Of a DNA stretch of 64,000 nt, positions 47,853-56,727 are shown in pieces. A program made the translations under genes and the position numbers. The notes beneath the pieces were generated by a model. That model was given only the letters and a program-made list of their open reading frames with translations, was not told the origin of the DNA and searched no databases. The stretch is taken from the NCBI GenBank assembly GCA_016235165.1, contig JACRLX010000012.1, positions 48,886 to 112,885 on the forward strand, given 5' to 3'. This DNA comes from Rhodocyclales bacterium (lineage in GTDB: Bacteria; Pseudomonadota; Gammaproteobacteria; Burkholderiales; Rhodocyclaceae). Numbering within the stretch: the stretch's first letter is position 1; the number at the start of each line of letters is the position of its first letter.

Positions 47853-48593
47853 ATGAACACCACCAATCCAGCGTCGGACATTCACTCCCTGCGCATCGAG
47901 CTGCGGCGTCAGCTTGCCTTGCAGCGGCGCAGTTCGCTATACAACGTACTGGGCCTGGCCGCCGATTGCAGCGACGAGGCGATCGCCGGTGCGGTCGCCG
48001 GACTCACCGCCAACGGTGCGCAACCCGATGCCGAGGCCCGTTATGCGATCGAGATCCTAGGGCGGCCGCAAGCGCGCGAGGCCTTCGATCGCCAATTGCT
48101 CGATCAGTTGCGGCGGCCGCAGCCTGCGCCCCAGATCCTCGAACCGACAGCGCGACCGACGCGCTCACCCTGGGTGCTGCCGGTGACCGTGGGCATCCTC
48201 GGCCTGCTGGTGCTGGGTGGTGCCTGGCTGGGGCTCAGCGCGATGAAGGAGAATGCCGAGCGCGAGATGCGCCGGCTTGAGGTCGAGGCCAAGGCCGAGG
48301 AAGCCCGGCGCCGCGCCGAAGCCATACCCAAGGCTTCCGAGTTGATGCGCCAAGCGGCCGAAACCGCGGCCGCGGAACAGAAGCAGGATGCCGAGTTCAG
48401 GGAACGCATGGTCGAGGAATCGCGTGCCCGCGAGGAACGTTTTCGTGAAGAGCGCGAGAAGGCGTATCAGCAGGAACTGGCGCGCGAGGACAAGCGGCGG
48501 CAGGAAGCGCTGAAGGACGCCGATACCCGTGCCGCTCGCGACATGATGAATTCCCTGGGCTCGTCAGCGGCGCAAAAGGCCGCCGGCCGCTGA
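47853..48593 (+). CDS. Membrane protein with J-domain-like N terminus and coiled coil
   Basis: The ATG at 47853 (MNTTNPASDIHSLRIEL) follows AAGGAGA. 246 aa. Residues ~25-90 (SSLYNVLGLAADCSDEAIAGAV, YAIEILGRPQAREAFDRQLL) resemble a J-domain fold but lack the HPD motif, so no DnaK activation is expected. One membrane helix (~113-135) is followed by a long charged coiled coil rich in Glu, Arg and Ala. Function unknown. Convergent with the next gene, 4 bp apart. Confidence 0.65.
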   Translation: MNTTNPASDIHSLRIELRRQLALQRRSSLYNVLGLAADCSDEAIAGAVAGLTANGAQPDAEARYAIEILGRPQAREAFDRQLLDQLRRPQPAPQILEPTARPTRSPWVLPVTVGILGLLVLGGAWLGLSAMKENAEREMRRLEVEAKAEEARRRAEAIPKASELMRQAAETAAAEQKQDAEFRERMVEESRAREERFREEREKAYQQELAREDKRRQEALKDADTRAARDMMNSLGSSAAQKAAGR

Positions 48594-48597
48594 GGTG

Positions 48598-49281
48598 CTA
48601 GCCGGCGAGCCAGCCGGGCAGCTCGGAGAGCTGGCCGATCTCCCCGTCGGGCGTCGCGGGTATTCGCTCTGGCGCCTGGCCGAAGCGGTTGCACCACAGC
48701 ACGCGGAAACCATACGCCTTGGCCGAGTGGGCGTCCCAGCCATTCGACGAGAGGAAACAGATGCGTTCGGGTGGCAGTTGCAGGTGCCGAGCGGCGAGCG
48801 CATAGACCGACGGGTGCGGCTTGAAGACGCCGACTTCCTCGACCGAAAGCACGGCGTCGAAGACGCCTTCCAGGCCGGCATTGCGGACCACGGCGGCGAG
48901 CATGGCCGGGCTGCCGTTGGAGAGGATCGCCAGCTTCAGCCCGCGCGCCTTGAGCGTGGCCAGCATGGCCGGCACGTCGGGGTAGGCGCCAAGGCGCAGG
49001 TAGAGATCCATCAGCCGCGCGCGCAAGCCAGGTTTGTCGATGTTCAGCTGCGACAAGGCGAAATCCAGGGCGTCGCCGGTAACCTGCCAGAACTCGGCGT
49101 GATGCCCGGCCAGTCCGCGCAGCCAGGTGTATTGCAGCTGTTTCAGGCGCCACAGTTCGGAGAGCTTTTGCCAATCGTCGCCGAGTTCGTCGCGCGCGCC
49201 GGCGGCGGCCGTGTTGAAGTCGAACAGCGTGCCGTAGGCGTCGAAGACGCAGGCGGCGATGTCGGGCAATGTGTCGGCCAT
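48598..49281 (-). CDS. Haloacid dehalogenase type II (HAD superfamily)
   Basis: The ATG at 49281 (MADTLPDIAACVFDAYGTLF) lies 1 bp after the arsS stop. 227 aa. HAD motifs: nucleophile FDAYGTLFDF, LAILSNGSPAML, VFKPHPSVYALA and FLSSNGWDAHSA. The DAYGTLFD and SSNGWD forms are typical of L-2-haloacid dehalogenases (hydrolysing 2-haloalkanoic acids). It is coupled to arsS; whether the two work together is unknown. Confidence 0.85.
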   Translation of the reverse strand: MADTLPDIAACVFDAYGTLFDFNTAAAGARDELGDDWQKLSELWRLKQLQYTWLRGLAGHHAEFWQVTGDALDFALSQLNIDKPGLRARLMDLYLRLGAYPDVPAMLATLKARGLKLAILSNGSPAMLAAVVRNAGLEGVFDAVLSVEEVGVFKPHPSVYALAARHLQLPPERICFLSSNGWDAHSAKAYGFRVLWCNRFGQAPERIPATPDGEIGQLSELPGWLAG

Positions 49282-49282
49282 G

Positions 49283-50278
49283 TCAGCTCCCGCAGGTGGG
49301 CGCGGCGGCGGTGTCCGCACCCAGTGCGCCGCCGCAGCTCGATCCCTGTCCGGCGGTGCAGCCGTAGCAGTGCTCGGCGACCCGGATCGTGCGCTGTTCG
49401 AGCGTTGCCGCGGTCGCCTCGCTGATGTGCAGGCGTCGGCTGCCATCGGCGATGGCCAGGCCGAGTTGCTGGTTGAAATCGCAGTCGTAAAGCCAGCCCT
49501 GCCAGTCTACGCTGAGCAGGCTGCGACACATCACGCCATCGAGGTTGCCGGCCTGGTGGGCGTCGCGCAGGGTTTGCAGGTAGGCATTGAACTGGCCCTT
49601 GGAAATCAGCATGCTGCCAAAGCGCTGGATCGGCATGTTGGCCAGGCTGAAAAGCTGGCTGAAGACGATGTCATGGTTCTCGCCGAGATGGCGCTTGTAG
49701 TCGGCTTCCAGCCGCGCCTGCGGGGGCGGCAGGCTGGGCCCCTGCGGGTTATAGACCAGGTTCAGCGGCAGGCCGCCATCCGCGCGGCCGTAACCCAGCC
49801 GGTTGAGGCGGCGCAGCGCGCGCAGGCTGGCGGCAAAGACGCCGCTGCCGCGCTGGCGGTCGACGTTTTCTTCCAGGTAACAAGGTAGCGAAGCGACGAT
49901 TTCGACGCGATGGGCAGCGAGGAAGTCGGCCAGGTCTTCCTGCCCGGGTTCTTCGAGGATGGTCAGGTTGCAGCGGTCGATCACGCGCAGGCCGCGCGCC
50001 CGCGCCGCAACCACCAGGGAGCGGAAATGGGGGTTGAGTTCCGGAGCCCCGCCGGTCAGATCCAGGCAGCTTACCGAAGGGCTGGCGGCAACGAAGTCGA
50101 GCACCGCGGCGATGGTCTCGGTGCTCATTTCCTCGCTGCGCTTGGGGCCGGCATTGACATGGCAGTGCAGGCAGCTCTGGTTGCAACGGTAGCCGAGGTT
50201 GAGTTGCAGGGTCTCGACGCCGCGCCGGCGCAGGGCGGGAAAGTCGGTTTCGGTCAGCAGGGGCAGGGTGGCGTGCAT
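49283..50278 (-). CDS. arsS: Arsenosugar biosynthesis radical SAM protein ArsS
   Basis: The ATG at 50278 (MHATLPLLTETDFPALRRRG) gives 331 aa. The radical-SAM cluster motif is CNQSCLHC within LQLNLGYRCNQSCLHCHVNAGPKRSEEM, and the C-terminal SPASM-like cysteines are in EHCYGCTAGQGSSCGGAL. ArsS attaches the 5'-deoxyadenosyl group to methylated arsenic in arsenosugar synthesis. A TIGR04283 glycosyltransferase is 5.6 kb away. No arsM methyltransferase or ars repressor of classic type is in the window. Confidence 0.88.
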   Translation of the reverse strand: MHATLPLLTETDFPALRRRGVETLQLNLGYRCNQSCLHCHVNAGPKRSEEMSTETIAAVLDFVAASPSVSCLDLTGGAPELNPHFRSLVVAARARGLRVIDRCNLTILEEPGQEDLADFLAAHRVEIVASLPCYLEENVDRQRGSGVFAASLRALRRLNRLGYGRADGGLPLNLVYNPQGPSLPPPQARLEADYKRHLGENHDIVFSQLFSLANMPIQRFGSMLISKGQFNAYLQTLRDAHQAGNLDGVMCRSLLSVDWQGWLYDCDFNQQLGLAIADGSRRLHISEATAATLEQRTIRVAEHCYGCTAGQGSSCGGALGADTAAAPTCGS

Positions 50279-50450
50279 GGTTTTCTCCGGGGGAACCTCT
50301 GGCTTGGTCGCGCGACGCGGTACAAGCTTACATTCTGTGGTGGAAAAACTCCCCGGCGGCATGCGGCGATGGTGGTGTGCTTGAGAACCGCCGCCGGCAG
50401 CCGTTATAGTGACAGCGTAGCGGATTTCCCCCCAAGGCGGAGCATAGCGC

Positions 50451-51080
50451 ATGGACATCACCCACCTGCCGCTGGATTTCGCCGGCCTGCTGGCGCTTGC
50501 CGCCGGCCTCGGCTGGGCCGCCGGCCTGCGCCTGTACACCGTGATCTTCGTCGTCGGCCTGGCCGGCTACCTTGAAGTCGTGTTTTTGCCGCCCGGCCTG
50601 CGCTTGCTGCAACATCCGCTGGTATTCGGCGCCGCCGGCCTGATGCTGTTCATCGAGTTCTTTGCCGACAAGATTCCCTGGCTGGATTCCGCCTGGGATA
50701 CCGTGCATACCTTCATTCGCATCCCGGCCGGCGCGGCGCTGGCGGCGATGGTCTTCGGTGGTCAGGGTATCGAGTGGCAGACGGCAATGGCCGTCCTCGG
50801 CGGCACGCTGGCGGCCGGGACGCACTTCACCAAGGCCGGAGCGCGGGCGATGATCAACACCTCGCCCGAACCCTTCAGCAACATCGCTGCCTCGATCGGC
50901 GAGGATCTCGTGGTGCTGGGCGGCCTGTGGTTGATGTTCGCCCATCCCTGGATCATGCTCGGCCTGCTGGCGCTGGTGGTGGCGCTGATGCTGTGGCTGC
51001 TGCCACGCCTGTGGCGCGGTATCGCGGGCGTGGTGAGCCGCTTTGCACTGCCGCGGCCGACGGCGCGCGGACATTCCTGA
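50451..51080 (+). CDS. DUF4126 membrane protein
   Basis: 209 aa with about five hydrophobic helices. LAAGLGWAAGLRLYTVIFVVGLAGY at the N terminus and GGTLAAGTHFTKAGARAMINTSPEPFSN in the middle are DUF4126 signatures. Function unknown. It is divergent from arsS over 172 bp (no clear element seen) and convergent with the cytochrome operon. Confidence 0.8.
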   Translation: MDITHLPLDFAGLLALAAGLGWAAGLRLYTVIFVVGLAGYLEVVFLPPGLRLLQHPLVFGAAGLMLFIEFFADKIPWLDSAWDTVHTFIRIPAGAALAAMVFGGQGIEWQTAMAVLGGTLAAGTHFTKAGARAMINTSPEPFSNIAASIGEDLVVLGGLWLMFAHPWIMLGLLALVVALMLWLLPRLWRGIAGVVSRFALPRPTARGHS

Positions 51081-51112
51081 CGCCCGGTTCAACGCGGTAC
51101 GGGCGCCAAGCT

Positions 51113-51703
51113 TCATTTTCCGGACGCTGCCAAGGCGCGGGTGCGCCGCGCCTCGCCGAGTGCGCCCTTGATGCGCAGCAGGCTGCCGTCGAGCGCGGCC
51201 TGGCCCAACCACCATTGGTAGTCGGGCGACTGGTGCGCCAGCCCCAGGCGCAGGTCACGCAGATTGCCTTCGAGGGCGACGTACAGGGCCTCGATGCGGG
51301 CCAGTTCGGGTCCGCTGGTTTCCTTGCGTGCCGAGGCCAGCAAGGCGGCGGCCTCGCGCCGCTTCATCAGGCCGATCTCGATGCCGCGCTGCGCGGCCGC
51401 GTTCTGCCCCGTCGTATAACGCGGCGAATGGCAGGCGCGGCAACTGTCCTGCGCCGCTTCGCGTGCATGTTCGCGGCTGGCCTTTTTTCCGTAGTGCGGT
51501 ACCGTCGGCGTCGTCGCTTCGACGCGGTGGCAGCCGGCGCAATCGGGGGCGCGGCGACGTTCGCGCCCGGCTTCCAGCTGGAAAATGACGCCGTGCTTGG
51601 ACAGCGCCCAGCTTTTCTTCGCTCCATCCTCATGGCATTCGACGCAGGTCTTGCCGAAAGCGTGCAAGGCCGCTAGCCAGAGCAGGAGGGCGGTGCAGCG
51701 CAT
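51113..51703 (-). CDS. Periplasmic trihaem c-type cytochrome
   Basis: The ATG at 51703 shares one base with the stop of the octahaem gene (TGATG). 196 aa. Signal peptide MRCTALLLWLAALHAFG, then three CXXCH motifs (CVECH, CAGCH, CRACH) and a helical C-terminal half without haem. It is last in the operon and is probably an electron carrier for the octahaem enzyme. Confidence 0.82.
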   Translation of the reverse strand: MRCTALLLWLAALHAFGKTCVECHEDGAKKSWALSKHGVIFQLEAGRERRRAPDCAGCHRVEATTPTVPHYGKKASREHAREAAQDSCRACHSPRYTTGQNAAAQRGIEIGLMKRREAAALLASARKETSGPELARIEALYVALEGNLRDLRLGLAHQSPDYQWWLGQAALDGSLLRIKGALGEARRTRALAASGK

Positions 51704-53046
51704 CAGTTGTGCGTCCGGTTGTGGGCCGTGTATTCGCCCTCGTTCCACAGCGGGCGCGGGTCGGGGCGTGGCTTGCCGGCGACGGCGCGGGCGCGCAGCT
51801 CGTCGGCCTGCGTGGCAATCGCCGCCTCGGCCTGGCGCAGTTGCGCGTGGCCTGCCTCGACCAGTTTGGGCGCGCCATGGGCGGCCGCCTTGTAGGCGCC
51901 GAGGTTGGCGAAGTACCACATCTCGAAGTAGTCGCGCTCGATAGTCGAGACGTTGTAAAAGCCCGAAGCCTGGCCCTCGAAGAAGCCGATGCGCTCCCTG
52001 GGCCACCAGCGCTCCATCCAGTCGGTCGGATAGGGCGGTCGCTCGCCGGCGGCGGGGTAGAAGGCCTTCTCGCTGCGCAAGTCACGCAGCCGCCGCTCCG
52101 TGCGATGCAGCCCTTGCCAGGCGCGTTCGCGTTCGCGGTCGAGCCCGACGAGCGCCGCGCGCGCCATCTCCTCGCCGTGGCAGTCGGTGCAGACATCGAG
52201 CCAGCGCTGGCGCTTGATCTTGTTCTCTGCGGTCTGCGGGTTCACCTCGCGCAGGCCGAAGCCCCAGATGGACTTGTCGGCGACGATGTGCCGGCCGTCG
52301 CGCATGTGGCAGTAGGCGCAGGTCGGCACTTTGTAGTTCCCCTTTCGCAGCGGCTTGCTCCAGTCGGTGGTGGCGGCCTCGGCGAGATACTTCCTGCCGT
52401 GGGCCGAGGCATAGAAGGCCTCGTCATCGGGATGTGGCGGCCCGGAATGGCAGGTGGTGCAGGACTCGGCGCGGCGCGCCTCGGCGGCGTCGAAGCGGTG
52501 GCGCGTGTGGCAGGAATCGCACTTGGTGGCCACCGAGTGGCATTGCACGCAGGCCGTGGTTTCGGCCTTGGGCTTGTCGGCGAAATGCTTGCTGTCGACC
52601 GCGCGCTCCATGGCCAGCGCATGACTGGGGAAGCCGTGGCGCTTCTCCTCCTGCATCGCCTCGTGCTGCGCGCGGTGGCAATTGGCGCAGACCTGGGGCG
52701 TGGGCATGCGCAAGGCGCGGTGGTTGTCGCCATGGCAGTCCGGGCAGGCCACCGGCGCGCGCTTGACGGGCTTGCTGTGGCGGCTCTCGCGCCAGTCGGC
52801 GACGATGCCGGGGGTCAGTGCCTCGTGGCAGGCGATGCATTCGGCGGCCGGAAAGCGGCCCTCGACGCTTTGCACCGGCTGGTAGAAGCGCTCCGGGTCC
52901 CAGTAACCCTGGACGGGATCGGGCTGCCATTCGCGCGAGTAGATCCCGCTCCCGGCGCCGCCCTTGCTCCAGTCCACCCAGACCATGCCGGCGGCGATGC
53001 CGGCCAGCGCGAGCAGCAGCGGCGCCAGCAGCCAGCGCGGTTGCAT
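51703..53046 (-). CDS. Octahaem cytochrome c of the hydroxylamine oxidoreductase (HAO) family
   Basis: 447 aa. N-terminal signal/anchor (~5-25), then eight CXXCH motifs: CIACH, CPDCH, CANCH, CVQCH, CDSCH, CTTCH, CAYCH, CTDCH. Spacing and linking segments (CIACHEALTPGIVADW, KCDSCHTRHRFDAAEARR, CTTCHSGPPHPDDEAFYASAHG, VPTCAYCHMRDGRH) follow the HAO/HAO-like family. A C-terminal helical part (TIERDYFEMWYFANLGAYKAAAHG) is also HAO-like. Whether the cross-linking tyrosine of oxidative HAO is present cannot be decided by eye, so it may be oxidative or reductive. It is coupled to a small membrane protein and a NapH-GltD fusion. Confidence 0.85.
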   Translation of the reverse strand: MQPRWLLAPLLLALAGIAAGMVWVDWSKGGAGSGIYSREWQPDPVQGYWDPERFYQPVQSVEGRFPAAECIACHEALTPGIVADWRESRHSKPVKRAPVACPDCHGDNHRALRMPTPQVCANCHRAQHEAMQEEKRHGFPSHALAMERAVDSKHFADKPKAETTACVQCHSVATKCDSCHTRHRFDAAEARRAESCTTCHSGPPHPDDEAFYASAHGRKYLAEAATTDWSKPLRKGNYKVPTCAYCHMRDGRHIVADKSIWGFGLREVNPQTAENKIKRQRWLDVCTDCHGEEMARAALVGLDRERERAWQGLHRTERRLRDLRSEKAFYPAAGERPPYPTDWMERWWPRERIGFFEGQASGFYNVSTIERDYFEMWYFANLGAYKAAAHGAPKLVEAGHAQLRQAEAAIATQADELRARAVAGKPRPDPRPLWNEGEYTAHNRTHN

Positions 53047-53234
53047 CAGGGATCCTTGCGCTGCTTCAGGACCGCGCGCACGATGCCGATGCCGACCAGC
53101 AGTAGCAGCGGCAGCAGCGTCAGGCCTGGCGGTGTGTCGGTCGTGGTGCAGATGATGTCCATGCCGACGTTGTGCACATGGGCGAAAGTCGGCGCCGAGG
53201 CGACGGCGAGCAGGGCCGCAGTGACGCGCTTCAT
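53046..53234 (-). CDS. Small exported single-span membrane protein
   Basis: 62 aa. Signal peptide (MKRVTAALLAVASAPTFAHV), a short periplasmic piece (DIICTTTDTPP) and one membrane helix (LTLLPLLLLVGIGIVRAVL) with a positive C terminus. It overlaps the upstream gene by 4 nt and the downstream octahaem gene by one base. It is too coupled to be chance; it may anchor or assemble the complex. No family recognised. Confidence 0.65.
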   Translation of the reverse strand: MKRVTAALLAVASAPTFAHVHNVGMDIICTTTDTPPGLTLLPLLLLVGIGIVRAVLKQRKDP

Positions 53235-55603
53235 GTTGCCAGTCCCGGTGCCATCAGCGGCGGCGGCGCGGCGCGCCAGGCCTGCCAGGTCTTCCAGCCG
53301 GCCAGCCGCTGCTGCGCCAGCACGCAGCGCGCGGCGCGGCGGCCGGCGGCGGCGGCGGTGACGATCAGGTCGGGGCCGTGGGCGGCATCGCCGCCGGCGA
53401 AGATGCGCGGGTGCGAGGTTCGGCCATGGGCATCGACCTTGATCGCGCCATACTCGGTCGCGACACCGGCGGCATCGAGCCAGCGCGGCGCCGCCGGCTG
53501 CTGGCCGAAGGCGAGGATCACCGCTTCGGCGGGAAGGCAGACCTCGCTCGCCGTGTCGCCGGCGCCGACTCTGCAGCGCACGCCACGCGCCGCGGCTTCG
53601 CCTTCGATCGCCAGCGGGACGTGCTGGAACAGGAAGCTCACGCCTTCCTCGCTCGCCGCCCGGCGCTCGTGCGGGTTGGCGCGCAGTTTTTCCGCCGTGC
53701 CGCGGTAAGCGATGGCGACGCTCGTGGCGCCGTCGCGCAGCGCCGCGCGCGCGCAGTCCATCGCCGTGTCGCCTCCTCCCAGTACCAGCACGCGCTTGCC
53801 GGCCAGGCTGCCGCCGGTTGCGCCGGCTTCGCCGCGATTGATGCGGGCGAGGAAGGACAGCGCATCGTCGACGCCGTAAAGATCTTTGCCATGCAGGCCA
53901 ATCACGCGCGGCTGGCGCGCGCCGATGCCGAGGAAAACAGCGTCGTATTCGTCACGCAGGCGCAGGAAGGCGGCCTCGTCGATTTCGGCACCGAGTTCGA
54001 AGTCGATGCCAGCCTGTTCCATGAGGATGCGACGGCGATCCAGAATGCGTTTGTCGAAGCGGAAGGGCGGCAGGCCGGTGGCCAGCATGCCGCCCACCGA
54101 CGCCTCGCGGTCATACACCGTGACCTGCCAGCCGGCGCGGTTCATCGCCTCGGCGAAGGCCAGACCCGCCGGGCCGGCGCCGATCACGGCGGCGGTTTTG
54201 TCGAGGCGTAGCTTCGGCGTCAGCGGCGGGCGCCAGCCGCGCGCCAGCGCCTCCTCGGTCACCGCATGCTCGATGGCGCCGATGGCCACCGCCGCCTCGC
54301 CCTGGCGCAGGCGGGCGCAGGAGCCTTCACACAAGCGATCCTGCGGGCACAGCGCGCCGCAGAGCTCGGCCATGGGCGAGGTGCCAGCCATGATGTTTGC
54401 GGCATCCTCGATGCGCCCCCTGGCTGCCGCCATCAGCCATTCCGGGATGTGGTTGTGCAGCGGGCAGGCGGCGCGGCAGGTGGGTTCGCCGCAGTCGAGG
54501 CAGCGTGAAGCCTGGGTCTGGATCTCGGTCAACGAGAGACGCCCGGCGCAGGAGTCGATGCGCGGTAGCTCGGGCGCGGCGACGCGGCGCAGCAGGTGGG
54601 TCGCGTCCTGGCGCAGCGCGGGGCGCAGAAAATTCCTCACGTCGCGGATCTCCAGCGCGTCGGTGGGGCAGGATACTACGCAGCGCGCGCAGCCCATGCA
54701 GTCCTCCAGTCCGGTGACGCGGCCGTGTTCCTTGCCCTGCTGCCAGACCGGGATGCCCATGTCGCAGGCCTGCTCGCAGCGGCCGCAGTCGATGCAGCGC
54801 TTGCTGTCCATCTTCAGGTCATAACAGCCGGCGTGGTTGATCAGGCCGAAAGTCGCACCGAAGGGGCAGAGGAAGCGGCAATAGGCGCGGTTGCCGACCA
54901 GCGGCGCGAGGAAGAAGGTGCCGAAGTAGGTCGTCGCGACCAGGCCGTAGAAGCCGCCGACCAGCGACAAGGTCCAGCTGTTGGGGGGGAACTGGGTCGC
55001 CACCATGATGCCGACGTAATAGGCGAAGAACAGCCACTTCAGATGGCGCAGCTTCCAGGCCAGTTCGCCGCGCGGGGTCTGTTTGCGGAAGGGGAAGCCG
55101 ACGGTTTCGCGGATGCCGACGCAGGGGCAGCCGAAGCCGCAGATCACGCGCCGGCCGAAGAGGAAGACCAGGCCCAGCACCAGGAAGAAAGTCAGCGTGC
55201 CCGGGGTGTGCAGGGAGGGGAAGACCGGCTGCGACCAGAGGTAGCCGACATGGGGCTCGACGAAGGGATACAGCCAGGGCAGCAGCCACCACAGGCCGGT
55301 CACCACGCCGACCAGGATTACCAGCCGGCGCCGGGTGTAGGCGTTTTTCTCGCTGGCGATGCGCCAGAGACCGAAGGCCAGGATGATGGCGTATTCGGTG
55401 TAGCGGTTGAGCCAGATCGGGCTGTCGAACAGATACAGCCAGGTCTCGTTGAGCCAGCCGACGAAGGCCAGGGTGAAACCGGCCAGCGCCAGCAGATGCA
55501 CCGGCCAGCCGTAGCGCGAGGGCAGCGTGTCCTGCTCGCCCGCCGCCACCGCATGCGGCGCGCGGGGGAAGGAATGCGCCGGCTCAAGCGCGAGTGTTGG
55601 CAC
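53231..55603 (-). CDS. Fusion of NapH-like membrane ferredoxin and GltD-like FAD oxidoreductase
   Basis: A GTG at 55603 (VPTLALEPAHSFPRAPHA) is preferred; it overlaps the rhodanese gene by 20 bp. ~790 aa. Residues ~40-270: NapH-like polyferredoxin with membrane helices and CxxxCP motifs (CGFGCPC, CRFLCPFG). ~285-340: two 4Fe-4S clusters (CIDCGRCEQACDMG, CMGCARCVVSCPTD). ~375 on: glutamate-synthase small-subunit-like module with CLDCGEPTCRAACPLHN, FAD site AVIGAGPAGLAFAEAM, NAD(P) site VLVLGGGDTAMDC and GGDAAHGPDLIVTA. It could link NAD(P)H to quinol or periplasmic haems. Confidence 0.85.
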   Translation of the reverse strand: MPTLALEPAHSFPRAPHAVAAGEQDTLPSRYGWPVHLLALAGFTLAFVGWLNETWLYLFDSPIWLNRYTEYAIILAFGLWRIASEKNAYTRRRLVILVGVVTGLWWLLPWLYPFVEPHVGYLWSQPVFPSLHTPGTLTFFLVLGLVFLFGRRVICGFGCPCVGIRETVGFPFRKQTPRGELAWKLRHLKWLFFAYYVGIMVATQFPPNSWTLSLVGGFYGLVATTYFGTFFLAPLVGNRAYCRFLCPFGATFGLINHAGCYDLKMDSKRCIDCGRCEQACDMGIPVWQQGKEHGRVTGLEDCMGCARCVVSCPTDALEIRDVRNFLRPALRQDATHLLRRVAAPELPRIDSCAGRLSLTEIQTQASRCLDCGEPTCRAACPLHNHIPEWLMAAARGRIEDAANIMAGTSPMAELCGALCPQDRLCEGSCARLRQGEAAVAIGAIEHAVTEEALARGWRPPLTPKLRLDKTAAVIGAGPAGLAFAEAMNRAGWQVTVYDREASVGGMLATGLPPFRFDKRILDRRRILMEQAGIDFELGAEIDEAAFLRLRDEYDAVFLGIGARQPRVIGLHGKDLYGVDDALSFLARINRGEAGATGGSLAGKRVLVLGGGDTAMDCARAALRDGATSVAIAYRGTAEKLRANPHERRAASEEGVSFLFQHVPLAIEGEAAARGVRCRVGAGDTASEVCLPAEAVILAFGQQPAAPRWLDAAGVATEYGAIKVDAHGRTSHPRIFAGGDAAHGPDLIVTAAAAGRRAARCVLAQQRLAGWKTWQAWRAAPPPLMAPGLAT

Positions 55604-56594
55604 TTGCCGTCTCCACGCGTTCGTTCCAGGCTGCGGGAAATCCGCGTTCGCGCCAGGCCAGCATGCCGCCATTGACCACGCGCAGCCTGGCGAAACCCTG
55701 GCGCGCGAGCAGGCGCGCCGCCTGGCCGGAACGCACCTGGGTGCGGCAGATCAGCACTACGCCTTCGTTGCGCCAGGGTTCCAGTTCGGCGACGCGGGCC
55801 GGCAGTTCGCCCAGCGGGATGTTCAGCGCGCCCGGCACGTGGCCGGTTTCGCCGTCGAAATCCTTGGCCTCGCGCACGTCGATGATCGGTGTGCTACCCG
55901 CGTCGCAGAGCGCCTTGGCCATCTCCGGCGTGATCAGCAGGCCGGCCTTGAACTGGCGAATCAGGCGCGGCAGGAACATCAGCGCTGCCGCCAGCGCCAG
56001 CGCCAGCAGGCCGTTCTTCACCGCCCCGGCATCGCCGGCGAGTGCCGCGCGCCCGGCCTGGCCCAGCCAGGCGTAGGCGAAGGCGCCGGGCAGCATGCAC
56101 ACGGCCGAGGCCAGCGCGTAGGCAGCGAGCGGAATGCGCGTCAGGCCCAGGGCGTAATTGACGACGTTGAACGGGAACAGCGGCACCAGGCGGACGAAGG
56201 CGACGAAGCGCCAGCCCTCGGCCTCGACACCTTCGATGAGCTGTTTCAGCCAGCCGCCGGCTTTCCTCGCCACCCAGTCGCCGGTGACATGGCGTGCGAT
56301 CAGGAAGGCCAGTACGGCGCCCAGCGTGGCGCCGGCCAGGCTGTAGAGCGCACCGCCGACCACGCCGAACAGCACGCCGGCGGCCAGCGTCAGCACCGAA
56401 CCGGGCAGGAACAGCACCGTCGCTGCCGCGTAGATGGCGACGAAGGCCAGCGGCGCCCACCATCCCGCTGCCGCCAGCCATTGCTGCAATGCCTCCTGCG
56501 AGAAGGCATCCCGGTTGGCGATGGCGATGGCCAGGCCGGCCGCAAGCGCGATGGCCAGGGCGGTGCGTGTCACTTTAGCGCGAAGAGTAGCCAT
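55584..56594 (-). CDS. TVP38/VTT-domain membrane protein fused to rhodanese
   Basis: The ATG at 56594 (MATLRAKVTRTALAIALA) is chosen over the track start, which includes repeat sequence. 336 aa. An N-terminal VTT/DedA-like domain (~50-230, LPGSVLTLAAGVLFGVVGGALYS, FVRLVPLFPFNVVNYALGL) is followed by a rhodanese domain with the active-site cysteine in VVLICRTQVRSGQAA. It combines a lipid- or solute-handling membrane part with sulfur transfer. It is the first gene of the coupled octahaem operon. Confidence 0.88.
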   Translation of the reverse strand: MATLRAKVTRTALAIALAAGLAIAIANRDAFSQEALQQWLAAAGWWAPLAFVAIYAAATVLFLPGSVLTLAAGVLFGVVGGALYSLAGATLGAVLAFLIARHVTGDWVARKAGGWLKQLIEGVEAEGWRFVAFVRLVPLFPFNVVNYALGLTRIPLAAYALASAVCMLPGAFAYAWLGQAGRAALAGDAGAVKNGLLALALAAALMFLPRLIRQFKAGLLITPEMAKALCDAGSTPIIDVREAKDFDGETGHVPGALNIPLGELPARVAELEPWRNEGVVLICRTQVRSGQAARLLARQGFARLRVVNGGMLAWRERGFPAAWNERVETASANTRA

Positions 56595-56637
56595 TTGGCA
56601 TCGTGTCGGATATCGAGCGTAGCGAGCAAACCAGGAA

Positions 56638-56727
56638 CCCCCCGCGAGGGGGGCGAAGGGGGGCGGGCGATTGAATAGGCTGACTTTCATGATGCGGGGT
56701 GATGTTTCCCGCATCATGAAAGTCAGC
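56638..56727. repeat. Intergenic block with a perfect 20-bp inverted repeat and a GC hairpin
   Basis: GCTGACTTTCATGATGCGGG (56679-56698) and its exact complement (56708-56727) enclose a 9-nt loop; the second arm includes the sterol-desaturase stop codon. CCCCCC-GCGA-GGGGGG lies next to it at 56638-56653. There is no T-run. It may be a transcription stop or a dispersed repeat. Confidence 0.8.
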
